Shown here piece by piece: positions 28,532-37,946 of a stretch of DNA of 39,290 bases. The notes beneath the pieces were generated by a model, which made no database searches, had not been told where the DNA came from, and saw nothing but the letters and a program-made list of their open reading frames with translations. Source of the DNA: a virus; the IMG/VR virus record IMGVR_UViG_3300042562_000542, positions 1 through 39,290 of that record, one strand, 5' to 3'. The stretch's first letter is position 1. The number at the start of each line of letters is the position of its first letter. The position numbers and the translations under genes were made by a program.

Positions 28532-31500
28532 TCAGTACCCCTGAGAAATCCAATTTATAGCGCGAGATACCGCAGTCGCACCGTTGTATATCGTAATGTC
28601 AAAAGATGAAAAGGTCGAATTTGTAAGCTCTATCCAATCACCGTCTATTGCGTCTAGAATCGTAATCTGCACGTTTGGCACTGCGTGAAAGTCTTTTGCA
28701 TAAGATATTGTCGAACCGAGCACAGAAACCGTCACGCCCTCGCCCTTTTGAATCATATCCGGTACATCGACTGACCAAGTAAACTCATCCACAAAAGGCA
28801 CGATCAAAGGGTCACTTGTCTCTAGCACTAAGCGAACATCAAAATATCGCGCATTAACTAAGCCTCGCGTGTAATTTACCCAATTGCCATATATAGCATC
28901 ATCACCGGCAAAGCGTATCTGTGGTGTAACAGAATAATATTGCCGGTTTGAATCATTGAGCATATCAGGCCATGCTAAAACATCTTCAATGGCTAAGATG
29001 TTCTCATGGAAGTTAAACGCATAATGATTAAGTTCAAAGTCTATTTTAACCGTTGTCGGATAGCCAATATCAATAATATTAGCCGAATTCGTCTCATAAG
29101 TGCCATAGGTGGCTGTTGTGCCTGCCCAAAGGATGTCATCAGGGGCAAAGATGTCATCTAATGCCAAAATATCACCCGTTGAGCCTAGCGTAAGTTGATC
29201 TCCCACAATTGCAGCGTCATCAGTTACATAACCCGACCACGTTGGGTGCTCATTGGTGATGTCTAACAAGTTGCGCACGATGGTTGCGCCCGTCACCGTC
29301 ACCGTATCAGCCGCGCCATAGACTAGTAAACCCCACGGAGTCGCAAAACGTGCTGCGACAAAATATGTCCCATTACCAAAAGAATAAAGCTCAGATGAGT
29401 TTGTGACCGCAATGGTGCGCGAGTTGACCCAAGAACTGCCGATCCTGACTTCATACTGGATGGTGCGAATGTCTATTGGATCATTCCAATCTAGCACCGT
29501 CAGATTGTCTCGATACACTTGTGTTAAACCCGTGATCGTTGGCATCGGTAGGGTTAACCCGATCACATCGTAAGTTTCGGTTCTAGGCGTACCTGCGTTT
29601 GTTACGCTCTTTGGCAGAACCGTAAACTCAATTACGTCATAAGTTCTTGCAGTAAATGAATATTTACGCTCGATGGTGTCTAAAGCAGGCTGTGCCACAC
29701 CGTTGATTGAGTAATTGATAGTATTTGTATTGCCGGTGATCGATGATGCCCAATATGCCGTTACCTCAATCAAATCCTCAGAAACAACCAAAATGCGTTC
29801 TGAAAAAGAAATATCAAAAATAATTCCTGCAAGCAAATACCCGTCTCTTGGGGGCGTGTAGGCATAGGCATTATCTTCGCAAGCGTAATAATCCTCGCTG
29901 TCATCTATGCCATTAAATTTAACCGTATCCATGCCGTTGGGCTGTACGTCAACGATCTTAATGCGCCGCCCAGGGGTTTCCAGTGGGTCAAACTGCCATG
30001 CCCAATCAAATGCCACCATATCAGGGTTTTCACTAGGTACAGGGAAACTTTCCGGCAAAGGTGTCACGATGTTAAGTGTATTAAATTCGCCCGAGCCTGA
30101 TGTAGACACCTCGATCAATTGCATGGTGTTATCAGGCGCACGCAAATAGAGCCATCCTGAGCCGTCAGAAGGCACGCTTGCATCGAGTTGTAATGTAGTT
30201 CTAGTACCACCAATTAAACGCCCTGAGTAGCCCCATACGGTTAAATCATGGCTAAATTGCACCACATCACCGCGTGTGGCAATCATGCCTTCAATATCCA
30301 TTTCCCAAGATACGCGCCGACGATGAAAGGCTTGGCTTGCTGCAATTAGGTTAGCCTCGCGCCCTGCCATATCCACATCGGTGCAGCCATCGAGATCGAG
30401 CGTGACCGTGGTGTTTGTCTTGGATACGTTTGGCACATCCACGCGCACAGTGTCCAATTCCCAATTACGCGCCGGATTGATAAAGTTAACGATAATCTCA
30501 TCTGCCGTTGCCTCATTCATGTAGCCGACTTCAAACGTGCCTGACTTGATGTTATATGGCCCGATCATCGCCACTGCGGGCAAATTAGCAGCATCCCAAA
30601 TAATACCGAGTTTGCCTGTCTGCCAAGTGTAAGAGCCACGCCCTGCGCGTGCGATTGTGACTAAAACGCTGTGCACTGTACTTTTTTGAGTCAGCACATA
30701 GTTAAAGCTAAGTTTTTTCACATCACAAAATAATGCCCATGCCTTGATCGAGTCTACATCAAGCTGCGAATCTACTAAGCCGCCGCCAAAGATACGATCA
30801 CCGTTTGCTTTGCGTGCACCTCTTGCGTACCAAAGAAACCACCATGCAGGGTTACTTGTTTGCGCCATGACCCAAGCTGTGCCATCCCACACAGGACAAC
30901 TTGCCGAGGCGATAGCGTTCAAATCCTCAATGTTGCCTTGTAATTGCGCTGATGCTTTGATACGCACCGCTAAGCGTGCTTGTTGGTCATAATCGCCATC
31001 GTCAGGTTGATAGCAAAGGATTTGGCTTACCGCTGATTCGTTTGTCTCGCGTGTGTTCTTAATGTCAGCCGTGTTTTTACGTATGCGTAACTCATACTGA
31101 CCTTTTGTAACGTTAAACGATACAGTCCTGCGTGTAGGCGATTGGTTCGCGCCACTGATGACAATATCAGAGGTTGAAATGGTTGAGCCTGCCTTGAGTG
31201 GATCAGGCGCAAAGCCCTGCCAAGGTTTGCCTAAAGTGTGTGGGTGAGGTGTCCAAACCCATTTGCCGTACAAGTTTTGACTAACCGAGGCATCAACCAC
31301 AAAATTGTTGTTAATGTCAAAAGATGTGGCCACCGGATAACTAAACGTGCCATAGGTCACGACTTCGTTTTCTGTGTGATCTGCTTTGGTGGTTGAGCCA
31401 TAATTGACTTGACCGCGCACCTCTGTATCGGTAGCCGAGTTTAAGCGCTGCAAAGACCAATAAAACGAGGCGTAATCGCCTGTATCCTTTTCATCACCCA

Positions 31501-32548
31501 CTTTTACCCAATCGACTGCGCCCACTGCACGATATTCGATACTAAACGATACTGATCGTGTGGCAAGCCCACCGTCATCTTGAAAGTAATAGAGCTGCGA
31601 GGCAAGCTCAATATCAATATGAGTGGTGTTGATCGGAGTTGTGCGCTGTGTCCATGAATCAGCGTTTTGAACGTTAAAGCCTTGGATGGTATCAACGTTC
31701 AGCGGAAACATGGTCAGTTCGCCATCTGCCTGCGCACGCTGGATGTCGATGCCTTTGTAGTTTGCCAAAGGAGTATCACCGATTGATAATTCATCAATGT
31801 CGATACCTTCGCCTTGCAAGCCAAGGTGAAAGGCTTGGTTTAGGTATTGATCCGCGCCGATATACTGCGTGTATGAGTTGGCAGCCAAGTCAGGCACAAT
31901 TTTATGACGCCCGAAAACAATACCCATTGCCTCCCAAAGGCGTGCACGATTTTTGCCGCCCGCAATGGCATAGGTCGGGTTAATGTCAAAGGCACGCATA
32001 CTGCCCACGCCGCCAATACTGCCATACTTAGCCGCGCTCATGCTTGGTGCGCTAATGCCGATAGATGGTAATTGCGTGCCGGTAAAGCCTGATTGCTCGC
32101 CCACGCGAGGCAATGGGATTAAAGCGTTAATCAGCAAGCTGCCACCGATCATGATTGCAGCCATTGCCAAACTAGTTGCTACAGCAGCAGTTACACCGGT
32201 TGCCGCTACAATCGCAGGCGCTAAATATGGAGCGACCACAATTGCAGTCACAATCAGGGCAATTGTTGCAACAGTGCGAATAATCTTTGCACCACCACCA
32301 CCGCCATGCACTCGCGCACGAATAATAATCTGATCGCCTGCGCGAGGGATTAAGTATGGCCACAGCTTATCAGGCACTCGATGCCCATTATGCCAAACAG
32401 CACATTCATGGTTAGGTATGGCAATATTGGTGCGACGCATAAAAGCGCGTAAGGTTTCGCGCTCTTTAAATGGTTCAAACGTCAATTCACGACCTGCGCC
32501 GATCAGCGGATGCGGATTTGATACAAGGCTTGGTCGGTTCATTTCCAT
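28532..32548 (-). CDS. Central tail hub/host-specificity protein, J-like
   Basis: This is the largest protein, 1338 residues. It begins MEMNRPSLVSNPHPL, then a ubiquitin-like N-terminal region ending 'RARVHGGGGGAK'. Unusually, a long hydrophobic segment follows (about 89-146, for example 'VATIALIVTAIVVAPYLAPA'). The middle has the phage-tail_3 type core around 'SADEIIVNF'-like sequence (ATADEIIVNFINPARNW) and 'RRRVSWEMDIEGMIATRGDV'. Fibronectin-like domains follow near 1040-1110, and two similar short blocks near the C-terminus ('DDIFAPDDILW', 'EDVLAWPDML'). It forms the tail tip and guides host binding. ATG at 32548 or 32542. Confidence 0.88.
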   Translation of the reverse strand: MEMNRPSLVSNPHPLIGAGRELTFEPFKERETLRAFMRRTNIAIPNHECAVWHNGHRVPDKLWPYLIPRAGDQIIIRARVHGGGGGAKIIRTVATIALIVTAIVVAPYLAPAIVAATGVTAAVATSLAMAAIMIGGSLLINALIPLPRVGEQSGFTGTQLPSIGISAPSMSAAKYGSIGGVGSMRAFDINPTYAIAGGKNRARLWEAMGIVFGRHKIVPDLAANSYTQYIGADQYLNQAFHLGLQGEGIDIDELSIGDTPLANYKGIDIQRAQADGELTMFPLNVDTIQGFNVQNADSWTQRTTPINTTHIDIELASQLYYFQDDGGLATRSVSFSIEYRAVGAVDWVKVGDEKDTGDYASFYWSLQRLNSATDTEVRGQVNYGSTTKADHTENEVVTYGTFSYPVATSFDINNNFVVDASVSQNLYGKWVWTPHPHTLGKPWQGFAPDPLKAGSTISTSDIVISGANQSPTRRTVSFNVTKGQYELRIRKNTADIKNTRETNESAVSQILCYQPDDGDYDQQARLAVRIKASAQLQGNIEDLNAIASASCPVWDGTAWVMAQTSNPAWWFLWYARGARKANGDRIFGGGLVDSQLDVDSIKAWALFCDVKKLSFNYVLTQKSTVHSVLVTIARAGRGSYTWQTGKLGIIWDAANLPAVAMIGPYNIKSGTFEVGYMNEATADEIIVNFINPARNWELDTVRVDVPNVSKTNTTVTLDLDGCTDVDMAGREANLIAASQAFHRRRVSWEMDIEGMIATRGDVVQFSHDLTVWGYSGRLIGGTRTTLQLDASVPSDGSGWLYLRAPDNTMQLIEVSTSGSGEFNTLNIVTPLPESFPVPSENPDMVAFDWAWQFDPLETPGRRIKIVDVQPNGMDTVKFNGIDDSEDYYACEDNAYAYTPPRDGYLLAGIIFDISFSERILVVSEDLIEVTAYWASSITGNTNTINYSINGVAQPALDTIERKYSFTARTYDVIEFTVLPKSVTNAGTPRTETYDVIGLTLPMPTITGLTQVYRDNLTVLDWNDPIDIRTIQYEVRIGSSWVNSRTIAVTNSSELYSFGNGTYFVAARFATPWGLLVYGAADTVTVTGATIVRNLLDITNEHPTWSGYVTDDAAIVGDQLTLGSTGDILALDDIFAPDDILWAGTTATYGTYETNSANIIDIGYPTTVKIDFELNHYAFNFHENILAIEDVLAWPDMLNDSNRQYYSVTPQIRFAGDDAIYGNWVNYTRGLVNARYFDVRLVLETSDPLIVPFVDEFTWSVDVPDMIQKGEGVTVSVLGSTISYAKDFHAVPNVQITILDAIDGDWIELTNSTFSSFDITIYNGATAVSRAINWISQGY

Positions 32549-32925
32549 TCGTAAAAACCCTCTAATTGGTACAAGATGCGAGTCATGTTGCGCAATTGTT
32601 GACGCACCACAAAGCGCGAACCCTCATCATTATGCAATACCCACCAATCGCCCTCGATCCAACACATAACACCAATGTGGCACAGTCTGCCGCGACCGTA
32701 AAACAGGGCAGGGCAGCCATCTACGGGTTTATCTATTTTATCCGCTAAGTCATCCCTGTGCCGCAAGATTTGCTTACTTTGCCCACGGTAAGTATCACCG
32801 TGTGAGTCAGGTAAGCCAATCTCTTTATTAAATACCTCTTTGCTGACCGTTGCCGCAAGTGATGCGCAATCAAATTGCGCAGGCAAATAAGCTAGCCCGA
32901 GGTATTTATCAGACCAATGCGGCAT
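32539..32925 (-). CDS. NlpC/P60-type peptidase of the tail tip
   Basis: This 128-residue protein begins MPHWSDKYLGLAYLPAQFDC. Cys20 in 'FDCASLAATVSKE' is the likely nucleophile, and His83 in 'LCHIGVMCW' the base, with His98 ('VLHNDEG') as third residue. Tail-tip NlpC/P60 enzymes cut peptidoglycan during entry. I start at the ATG at 32925; the longer frame to 33048 overlaps the DUF7936-like gene and looks like its shadow. Its stop overlaps the J-like start as in lambda's L-K-I-J order. Confidence 0.8.
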   Translation of the reverse strand: MPHWSDKYLGLAYLPAQFDCASLAATVSKEVFNKEIGLPDSHGDTYRGQSKQILRHRDDLADKIDKPVDGCPALFYGRGRLCHIGVMCWIEGDWWVLHNDEGSRFVVRQQLRNMTRILYQLEGFYEWK

Positions 32926-33235
32926 CGTCTGCCCAAGGCAAAGGCGCAGTCTGTGGGCTTGGGATTCTTTGCGCGTCGATCTGAGCATCAACCTCAGCCT
33001 CCATTGCCGCGCATCGCGCCGCACCGAGTGCCTCTTGAGTCCATGCAATAGCTTGAGGCTGCGTGACCTCTGCGTATGGCGTGTAATGGCTTGGATCAGC
33101 AGGCAAAAGATTTACCGAGTAACTCACCTGACCTGTTAGCCCATCTTGCGTGTCACTAATTGTAAAGTTAGTCATTGTCACCATGTCCGGCGCAACGTCA
33201 TTGGTAACCATCATTGAGTTAATTGACCATTTCAT
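32909..33235 (-). CDS. DUF7936-like small tail-region protein
   Basis: This 108-residue protein begins MKWSINSMMVTNDVAPDMVT. It has 'NFTISDTQDGLTGQVSYSVN', 'LLPADPSHYTPYAEVTQPQA', and a C-terminal helix 'ALGAARCAAMEAEVDAQIDA', ending 'PLPWADDAALV'. Proteins with the 'DTQDG....YSV.L..AD...F.PF' pattern are common in phage tail regions; the role is not known. It overlaps the NlpC/P60 gene by 17 bases and the small upstream gene by four. Confidence 0.6.
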   Translation of the reverse strand: MKWSINSMMVTNDVAPDMVTMTNFTISDTQDGLTGQVSYSVNLLPADPSHYTPYAEVTQPQAIAWTQEALGAARCAAMEAEVDAQIDAQRIPSPQTAPLPWADDAALV

Positions 33236-33387
33236 TGCTTGACCTCGGCGTGTGTGATTAAGGCAGCATCTGCTTGCTGTTTAAATTTAATCATAATTGG
33301 ATATGAATTGCTTTTATTTGGTTGTTCGCCAAGCAATTGCAATACATAGTTGATTTCTTCAATTGTCAATTTGAAAGGTAAGTCCAT
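33232..33387 (-). CDS. 51-residue hypothetical protein
   Basis: The frame starts MDLPFKLTIEEINYVLQLLG, then 'EQPNKSNSYPIMIKFKQQAD', ending 'AALITHAEVKQ'. AGGA lies six bases before the ATG at 33387. This 'L...E...V...L...P......L...I..Q' pattern is found in many tiny phage tail-region proteins. The stop overlaps the DUF7936-like start as ATGA. It is normally left out of gene calls because of its size. Role unknown. Confidence 0.65.
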   Translation of the reverse strand: MDLPFKLTIEEINYVLQLLGEQPNKSNSYPIMIKFKQQADAALITHAEVKQ

Positions 33388-33389
33388 TG

Positions 33390-34868
33390 TTATCCTACAA
33401 GTAAACGGCGGGAAGTGCCGCCTGCGTCTGTGATTGTGATGTAACCCGTTTGTGCAATGATGCCTGCCGTGTATGTGCCAAATTGCAAAACGCCTGTGCC
33501 TTTTGTGCTCAACTTTAAGTTGATGTTTGGGTCTGAGCCTTGGGCTGAAAGTTCAGGTGCGCTTCCTGCAATTGCATTTGTAAATCTAGGAAAATTAACG
33601 CCAAAGCCTAAATACGTGGGAAGAAAATCCGCTATGTTAGAACCGGCAGATGATTGAAAAGTAACGCCAAACGTGCCTTTAGACCGCAGGGTAAATGCAA
33701 TGTTTGATTCAAAACCCTGCGCCGACATGATCGGGCCAAATCCAGCTGTATTGCCGCTTATTTGTGTGTAGTTAATACTTGATGCAACAGGCACAACTTG
33801 CAAAGAACTACTGCCAAGTGAAGTGCCGCCTAGCGAAACAACACCTGTACCTAGCCCCGAAATTCTTATAGCTATATTTGCATCAGCACCCGCTGCAACA
33901 AGAGAAGCAGCAGCGCCTGAACCACCGCCTGAAAAATCAATGAAATTAACACCACCAAAAAATCTAGTAGCAGTGCCGCTTCCATTTGTGACCGAAACAG
34001 CGCTAGTACCTTTAGCAAATAAAGTTAAACCAATATTCGCATCACTACCCTGCGCCGAAATTGTAGGGTTTGCGCCTGTCGCTGCGCCTACAACTCGTGC
34101 AAAGTTAACTGATGTTGTTGTGCCGCCAATGTCGGTTTGCCCGTTCATTGTTGTCGTGCTTGTACCCGCAACAGCGCCGACTGTGATGGCTGTGGTCGAT
34201 CCGCTTAAACCGCCTGTGCCGAGGTTTACGGTTTTGGTTGCGCCTGACACGGTTGCGCCCGTACCAAACGCTTGAGTACCAGTAATTGTGCTTGCCCCAA
34301 ACGTATTAAACGATGCTGTAAAGCTGTTAACGGCTGTAAAAGTTTGCGTTGCATTTAACGCCGCAATTGTTCCCGTAACAGCAGGCATCGTATAAGTAGC
34401 CGTAACCCCTGTGCCAATTGCACTCAACTGAAACTGCGCTTGCTTAGTCGGGTCTACGTTGTCTTGCAGCGTGAATACGTTGTCTGCAACTGTGATGCTT
34501 GTATTGCTAATCGCACCGCCTGTGATTGCTACGCTGTTGGCTTCTTGCGTGGCAATGGTGCCAAGTCCCAAGGCTGTGCGAGCTGTTGCATCTGTGCTTG
34601 CACCTGTGCCGCCGTTAGCAATAGCTACAATACCTGTGACGTTTGCCGCTGTGCCGGTAGTGTTTTGATTAAGCGTGGGTACGTCTGCCGCTACAATTGC
34701 GCGAAACGTAGGCACACCCGCTGATCCGTTAGGCGCTGCATAAACAGTATTTGCAGTTTGTGAACCAAACACTTCTAGCTTGGTGCTGTTCAGATTGTTA
34801 AAGTTAGCATCCACCTCATTATTGGTAAGTGGGCTACCTTTGCCTGCGCGTGTAATGATTGTTGACAT
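33390..34868 (-). CDS. Fibre-like protein with four 39-residue repeats
   Basis: This 492-residue protein starts MSTIITRAGKGSPLTNNEVD, the opening of many phage tail fibres, and carries 'IVAIANGGTGASTDATARTA' (about 80-99), a fibre motif. Four 39-residue repeats occupy residues 255-293, 308-346, 366-404 and 425-463. Each opens with N-F/Y, has S/V-A-Q/A-G-x-x-x-N-I in the middle and ends in a K/L-G-T pattern. The protein is a Gly/Thr/Ser-rich beta-structure. It lies between the DUF1833 gene and NlpC/P60, inside the tail-tip module, not among the distal fibres. Likely an accessory tail fibre; no receptor is known. Confidence 0.7.
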   Translation of the reverse strand: MSTIITRAGKGSPLTNNEVDANFNNLNSTKLEVFGSQTANTVYAAPNGSAGVPTFRAIVAADVPTLNQNTTGTAANVTGIVAIANGGTGASTDATARTALGLGTIATQEANSVAITGGAISNTSITVADNVFTLQDNVDPTKQAQFQLSAIGTGVTATYTMPAVTGTIAALNATQTFTAVNSFTASFNTFGASTITGTQAFGTGATVSGATKTVNLGTGGLSGSTTAITVGAVAGTSTTTMNGQTDIGGTTTSVNFARVVGAATGANPTISAQGSDANIGLTLFAKGTSAVSVTNGSGTATRFFGGVNFIDFSGGGSGAAASLVAAGADANIAIRISGLGTGVVSLGGTSLGSSSLQVVPVASSINYTQISGNTAGFGPIMSAQGFESNIAFTLRSKGTFGVTFQSSAGSNIADFLPTYLGFGVNFPRFTNAIAGSAPELSAQGSDPNINLKLSTKGTGVLQFGTYTAGIIAQTGYITITDAGGTSRRLLVG

Positions 34869-34880
34869 TGTTTTATCCTC

Positions 34881-35402
34881 TTACCAAAGCCCAGGCGCGT
34901 TTTGTGGCGTGAACGTTGGAATTGTTCCGGTACGATTAAGCATATTCTCAAAGCCAAGCGACCCGCTAACCGTTTCGTTTGTAATCTTCATGTTTGTTAA
35001 ATCAAGCGTCATATCAAATTCTATATCGGTTAGGTTTTCTAGCACATAATCTTCTGCAAAATAATCTAATGCATAATAGCCCGATGATCTCAAGACTTGC
35101 ATAATGCGACAGCGTGCGCCTTGACCACCACGCGAATACTCAAGCCATTGAGTTAAATCACGCCCGATATTGTCTACCTCTAATTGCGCTTGCGGCATTT
35201 GTCCGGCAACATCATCAGGCAGTGTTACGGTAAACGGGCAGCCGATAAACTCAATGCCATTTAATGTGATGTTTTGCGTGTCGTTAACTACGCGCACCGG
35301 TACAGCAAGATCAGCGTGCGTGATCTCAAGCAACACCAAGAAAGGTTCATTGGCGCTTGTGGCAAGTAGATTTTCTCGCGCCGATGCGGAAAAGTCTCTC
35401 AT
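34881..35402 (-). CDS. DUF1833 tail protein
   Basis: This 173-residue protein begins MRDFSASARENLLATSANEP and has the family core 'FLVLLEITHADLAVPVRVVN' and 'DTQNITLNGIEFIGCPFTVTLPDD' (in two stretches), followed by 'MPQAQLEVDNIGRDLTQWLE'. It is a beta-rich protein of the tail tip, taking the place of lambda gpL-type proteins. The start overlaps the upstream tail gene as ATGA. The length is normal for DUF1833 proteins. Confidence 0.82.
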   Translation of the reverse strand: MRDFSASARENLLATSANEPFLVLLEITHADLAVPVRVVNDTQNITLNGIEFIGCPFTVTLPDDVAGQMPQAQLEVDNIGRDLTQWLEYSRGGQGARCRIMQVLRSSGYYALDYFAEDYVLENLTDIEFDMTLDLTNMKITNETVSGSLGFENMLNRTGTIPTFTPQNAPGLW

Positions 35403-35746
35403 CCCACAGTTTCCAATTTAATATCCGCAAACCAAATAACGCCAGGGCTTGACCAAGTGACCTCACCCGACACAATACGCGCTTGCTTGGTCGCGCCATC
35501 TAGCGGATCGGTATAGTCAAACCATGCTGTGCCGCCATCAAGATCGGTGCGCACCCAAGTATCGAAAGATGCTTTTTCTGTCTTATCTGCCACGCGCACA
35601 CGTACTTCGCGTGTCACCATTGGCAAAGATCGTCGGGGGCGTTGCTTTGGCACGCCGTTATCCATTTCAGAACGTAAGACAGAATAGCTTGCTTTCTCTT
35701 TGTAGCCCTCAAGCAACACGCAAGCGTATACCGGAAATGTTGCCAT
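35399..35746 (-). CDS. Minor tail protein (distal tail region)
   Basis: This 115-residue protein has 'YSVLRSEMDNGVPKQRPRRS' near the start and 'LDGGTAWFDYTDPLDGATKQ' in the second half. The 'S...R..MD.G..KQR' pattern is typical of small minor tail proteins that follow the tape measure gene in siphoviruses (gpM-like place). It starts two bases after the tape measure stop. No enzyme motif is seen. Confidence 0.7.
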   Translation of the reverse strand: MATFPVYACVLLEGYKEKASYSVLRSEMDNGVPKQRPRRSLPMVTREVRVRVADKTEKASFDTWVRTDLDGGTAWFDYTDPLDGATKQARIVSGEVTWSSPGVIWFADIKLETVG

Positions 35747-35748
35747 GC

Positions 35749-37944
35749 TTAACCCCTAATCGCTTGCCCGATTGGGCCATTACGTTTTAAGTCGCTCAAG
35801 ATAATGTCTTGCACGAATTTTTGACCGTCAAACTTAGGCGCTGATTGATCTGCTTGCAATGGTTGCTTAGATTGATTAACTAAGTTAATGGTCACACTTG
35901 GCCCACCCATATCAGGCGTAGGTGTGCCTGAGCCGACATAGCCACCCTCTGCATAACCTCTCATACGATTAAGCGCCCCAACGCCGATCCTGCGCGTGCT
36001 TGCGGCATCAAATACATATTCGCCTTTGTGTACTACACCGGCAGCGTCATACTTGCCACCGTCTCCCGTATAGCCACCGTCTGCGTAACCTGCCGCAGTT
36101 AATGCGTCGATGCTTTCGTATTGTGCGCCAACTTCTGCACCGCCAAAAATTGCTGAACCAATCGACCCAATAACCCCGCCGATCTGACCTGTCGAACCAA
36201 AATTACCAAACAGTGCGGCAGACAATTGCGAGGCTGCAAGTTGAGCAATCATCTTGTTGAGCATTTGTGTAAACATATTGCCAATATTGTTAAAGTTACC
36301 GGCAAGCACTTGCTCCATTGCATCGCCTAAGACGTTTTGAATGTTGTGGGCTGCTTGCACAGCAAACTCGCTCATTTGATTTGTGGTTTTTTCAAAATCT
36401 TTATCTAGCTTTTTAACGGCATCGTTATACTCACCAAATGACAATCTGCCATCTTTAAGCGCACGATTTAGCATTTCAAACTTATCAATAAATTCTTGTA
36501 TTTTTGTTTCGCCGGTAAACTCTTTAATAAATTGATCGTACTTAACCCATTCTTCAGAACTTTTCTTAGTTGCATCAAGCGTTTCTGCAAGTTGTTGCAA
36601 ATTCAGCTTTTGCGCGTCATCGAGCTTACCAAACTTATCAAGTTGGATTTGCTCTAGCATTTTTTCTGCTTCTGTCTGTCTACCAACAAGCGCGATTGTT
36701 TCACGCAAACGCTTAACCTCTTGATCGTACTCAGACACTTTTGCTGCACCGCCACCACCTGCAAGTTGTGGCGCTTGTGGTTTAGTTGTTGTTGCACTTG
36801 CTACAGGATCAAAAATATCCACAATGGTAGGCATGTTGCCGACCGCCATTGCCTGTCTCATCATATTAGTAATTCTTGCACCGTCATATTCCCATAAATC
36901 GATAAAACCCTGATTCGCCTTAGCCGCTACTTTGTTGCGCTCCTCTAACGCTGCTTTAAATTCTTCAATCACTTGACCCGTCATAAACGGGTTAACTGCG
37001 TTCATAATTAACTTATTGGCAGCCACAAACAACTTTGCATCTTCAAATACCGATTCAAAGCTGCCGCCAATAGCACGCATGGCTTTTGCCACACCAATAG
37101 CGGCATCAATAATATGAGCCAACCCAAGCGCAACATCAAGTACAAAGTCTTTAAAGTCTGTCTTAATAATGTCTTTGATTGAATCTCTAAGCCCGTCTGC
37201 CTCTGTAGTAGTGTCGGTCAGCTTGCCTAAAAAGGCGTTAAACGTTGGTAGTAGCTCGATGGCAAGTTGATTAGTTAAACCCTTGACCACAGTATTTAAT
37301 TTCGTTAGCGTGTCATTAAACACCTCTGCCGCCTTGGCATCTTCTTCTTTAAATACCACACCTAAGCGCTCTGCCTCTTTGACTAATTCGCCAATGCCTG
37401 CCGCACCTTGATTTAAGAATGGGATTAATTCTGCGCCTGATTTGCCAAAAAGTGCGGTAGCCAAAGCTGTTTTATTTACGCCATCGGCATAACCCTCAAA
37501 CTGCTCTGCAATGGTTAAAAGCGTGTCTTTGACCGTAGCAGTCTCTAGGCTGCTAACACTAATACCAAGCGCCTCAAAAGCTGTGCGCGTGTCACCTGCC
37601 GCTTGTCGTGCCTCGCTCATGTTCTTGGCGAGTTTAACTAAGCCTGAACCTAATTGCTCTTGATTTGTACCGGCAAGTTGAGCAGCATACGCAAGCCCTG
37701 ACAGTTCTTCGACTGTCGTGCCGGTAGTCTGCGCGAGCTTATACATCGAGTCCATTGCATCGATGGATTGCTTGACCATGTAGCCAAGCGCGACCGTTGC
37801 AACCGTAGCAGCACCGGCAACAGCCTTGCCCCATTGGGTAGCTGTTTTCTCAAACTCTTTTAGGGCTTTTTCTGCACGCTTTGTGTCTGTCTCAAAGCTG
37901 CCTGTTCGCATGAGCAAATCGATTACGATGCTGCCAGCCGCCAT
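35749..37944 (-). CDS. Tape measure protein
   Basis: This 731-residue protein sits where the tape measure always sits, after the chaperone pair. It begins MAAGSIVIDLLMRTGSFETD and is mostly helix, with long coiled coils ('RETIALVGRQTEAEKMLEQI', 'EFTGETKIQEFIDKFEMLNR'), hydrophobic spans near 570-610, and a Gly-rich end ('VGALNRMRGYAEGGYVGSG'). At about 1.5 Å per residue this implies a tail of roughly 110 nm. AAGGAG stands before the ATG. Confidence 0.93.
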   Translation of the reverse strand: MAAGSIVIDLLMRTGSFETDTKRAEKALKEFEKTATQWGKAVAGAATVATVALGYMVKQSIDAMDSMYKLAQTTGTTVEELSGLAYAAQLAGTNQEQLGSGLVKLAKNMSEARQAAGDTRTAFEALGISVSSLETATVKDTLLTIAEQFEGYADGVNKTALATALFGKSGAELIPFLNQGAAGIGELVKEAERLGVVFKEEDAKAAEVFNDTLTKLNTVVKGLTNQLAIELLPTFNAFLGKLTDTTTEADGLRDSIKDIIKTDFKDFVLDVALGLAHIIDAAIGVAKAMRAIGGSFESVFEDAKLFVAANKLIMNAVNPFMTGQVIEEFKAALEERNKVAAKANQGFIDLWEYDGARITNMMRQAMAVGNMPTIVDIFDPVASATTTKPQAPQLAGGGGAAKVSEYDQEVKRLRETIALVGRQTEAEKMLEQIQLDKFGKLDDAQKLNLQQLAETLDATKKSSEEWVKYDQFIKEFTGETKIQEFIDKFEMLNRALKDGRLSFGEYNDAVKKLDKDFEKTTNQMSEFAVQAAHNIQNVLGDAMEQVLAGNFNNIGNMFTQMLNKMIAQLAASQLSAALFGNFGSTGQIGGVIGSIGSAIFGGAEVGAQYESIDALTAAGYADGGYTGDGGKYDAAGVVHKGEYVFDAASTRRIGVGALNRMRGYAEGGYVGSGTPTPDMGGPSVTINLVNQSKQPLQADQSAPKFDGQKFVQDIILSDLKRNGPIGQAIRG

Positions 37945-37946
37945 CT

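Noticed and set aside
33823-34275. 150-codon + strand frame opposite the repeat fibre gene, and similar frames opposite the lectin-fold gene
   Set aside because: They mirror Gly/Thr/Ala-rich coding sequence and have Pro/Val-rich composition typical of antisense shadows.
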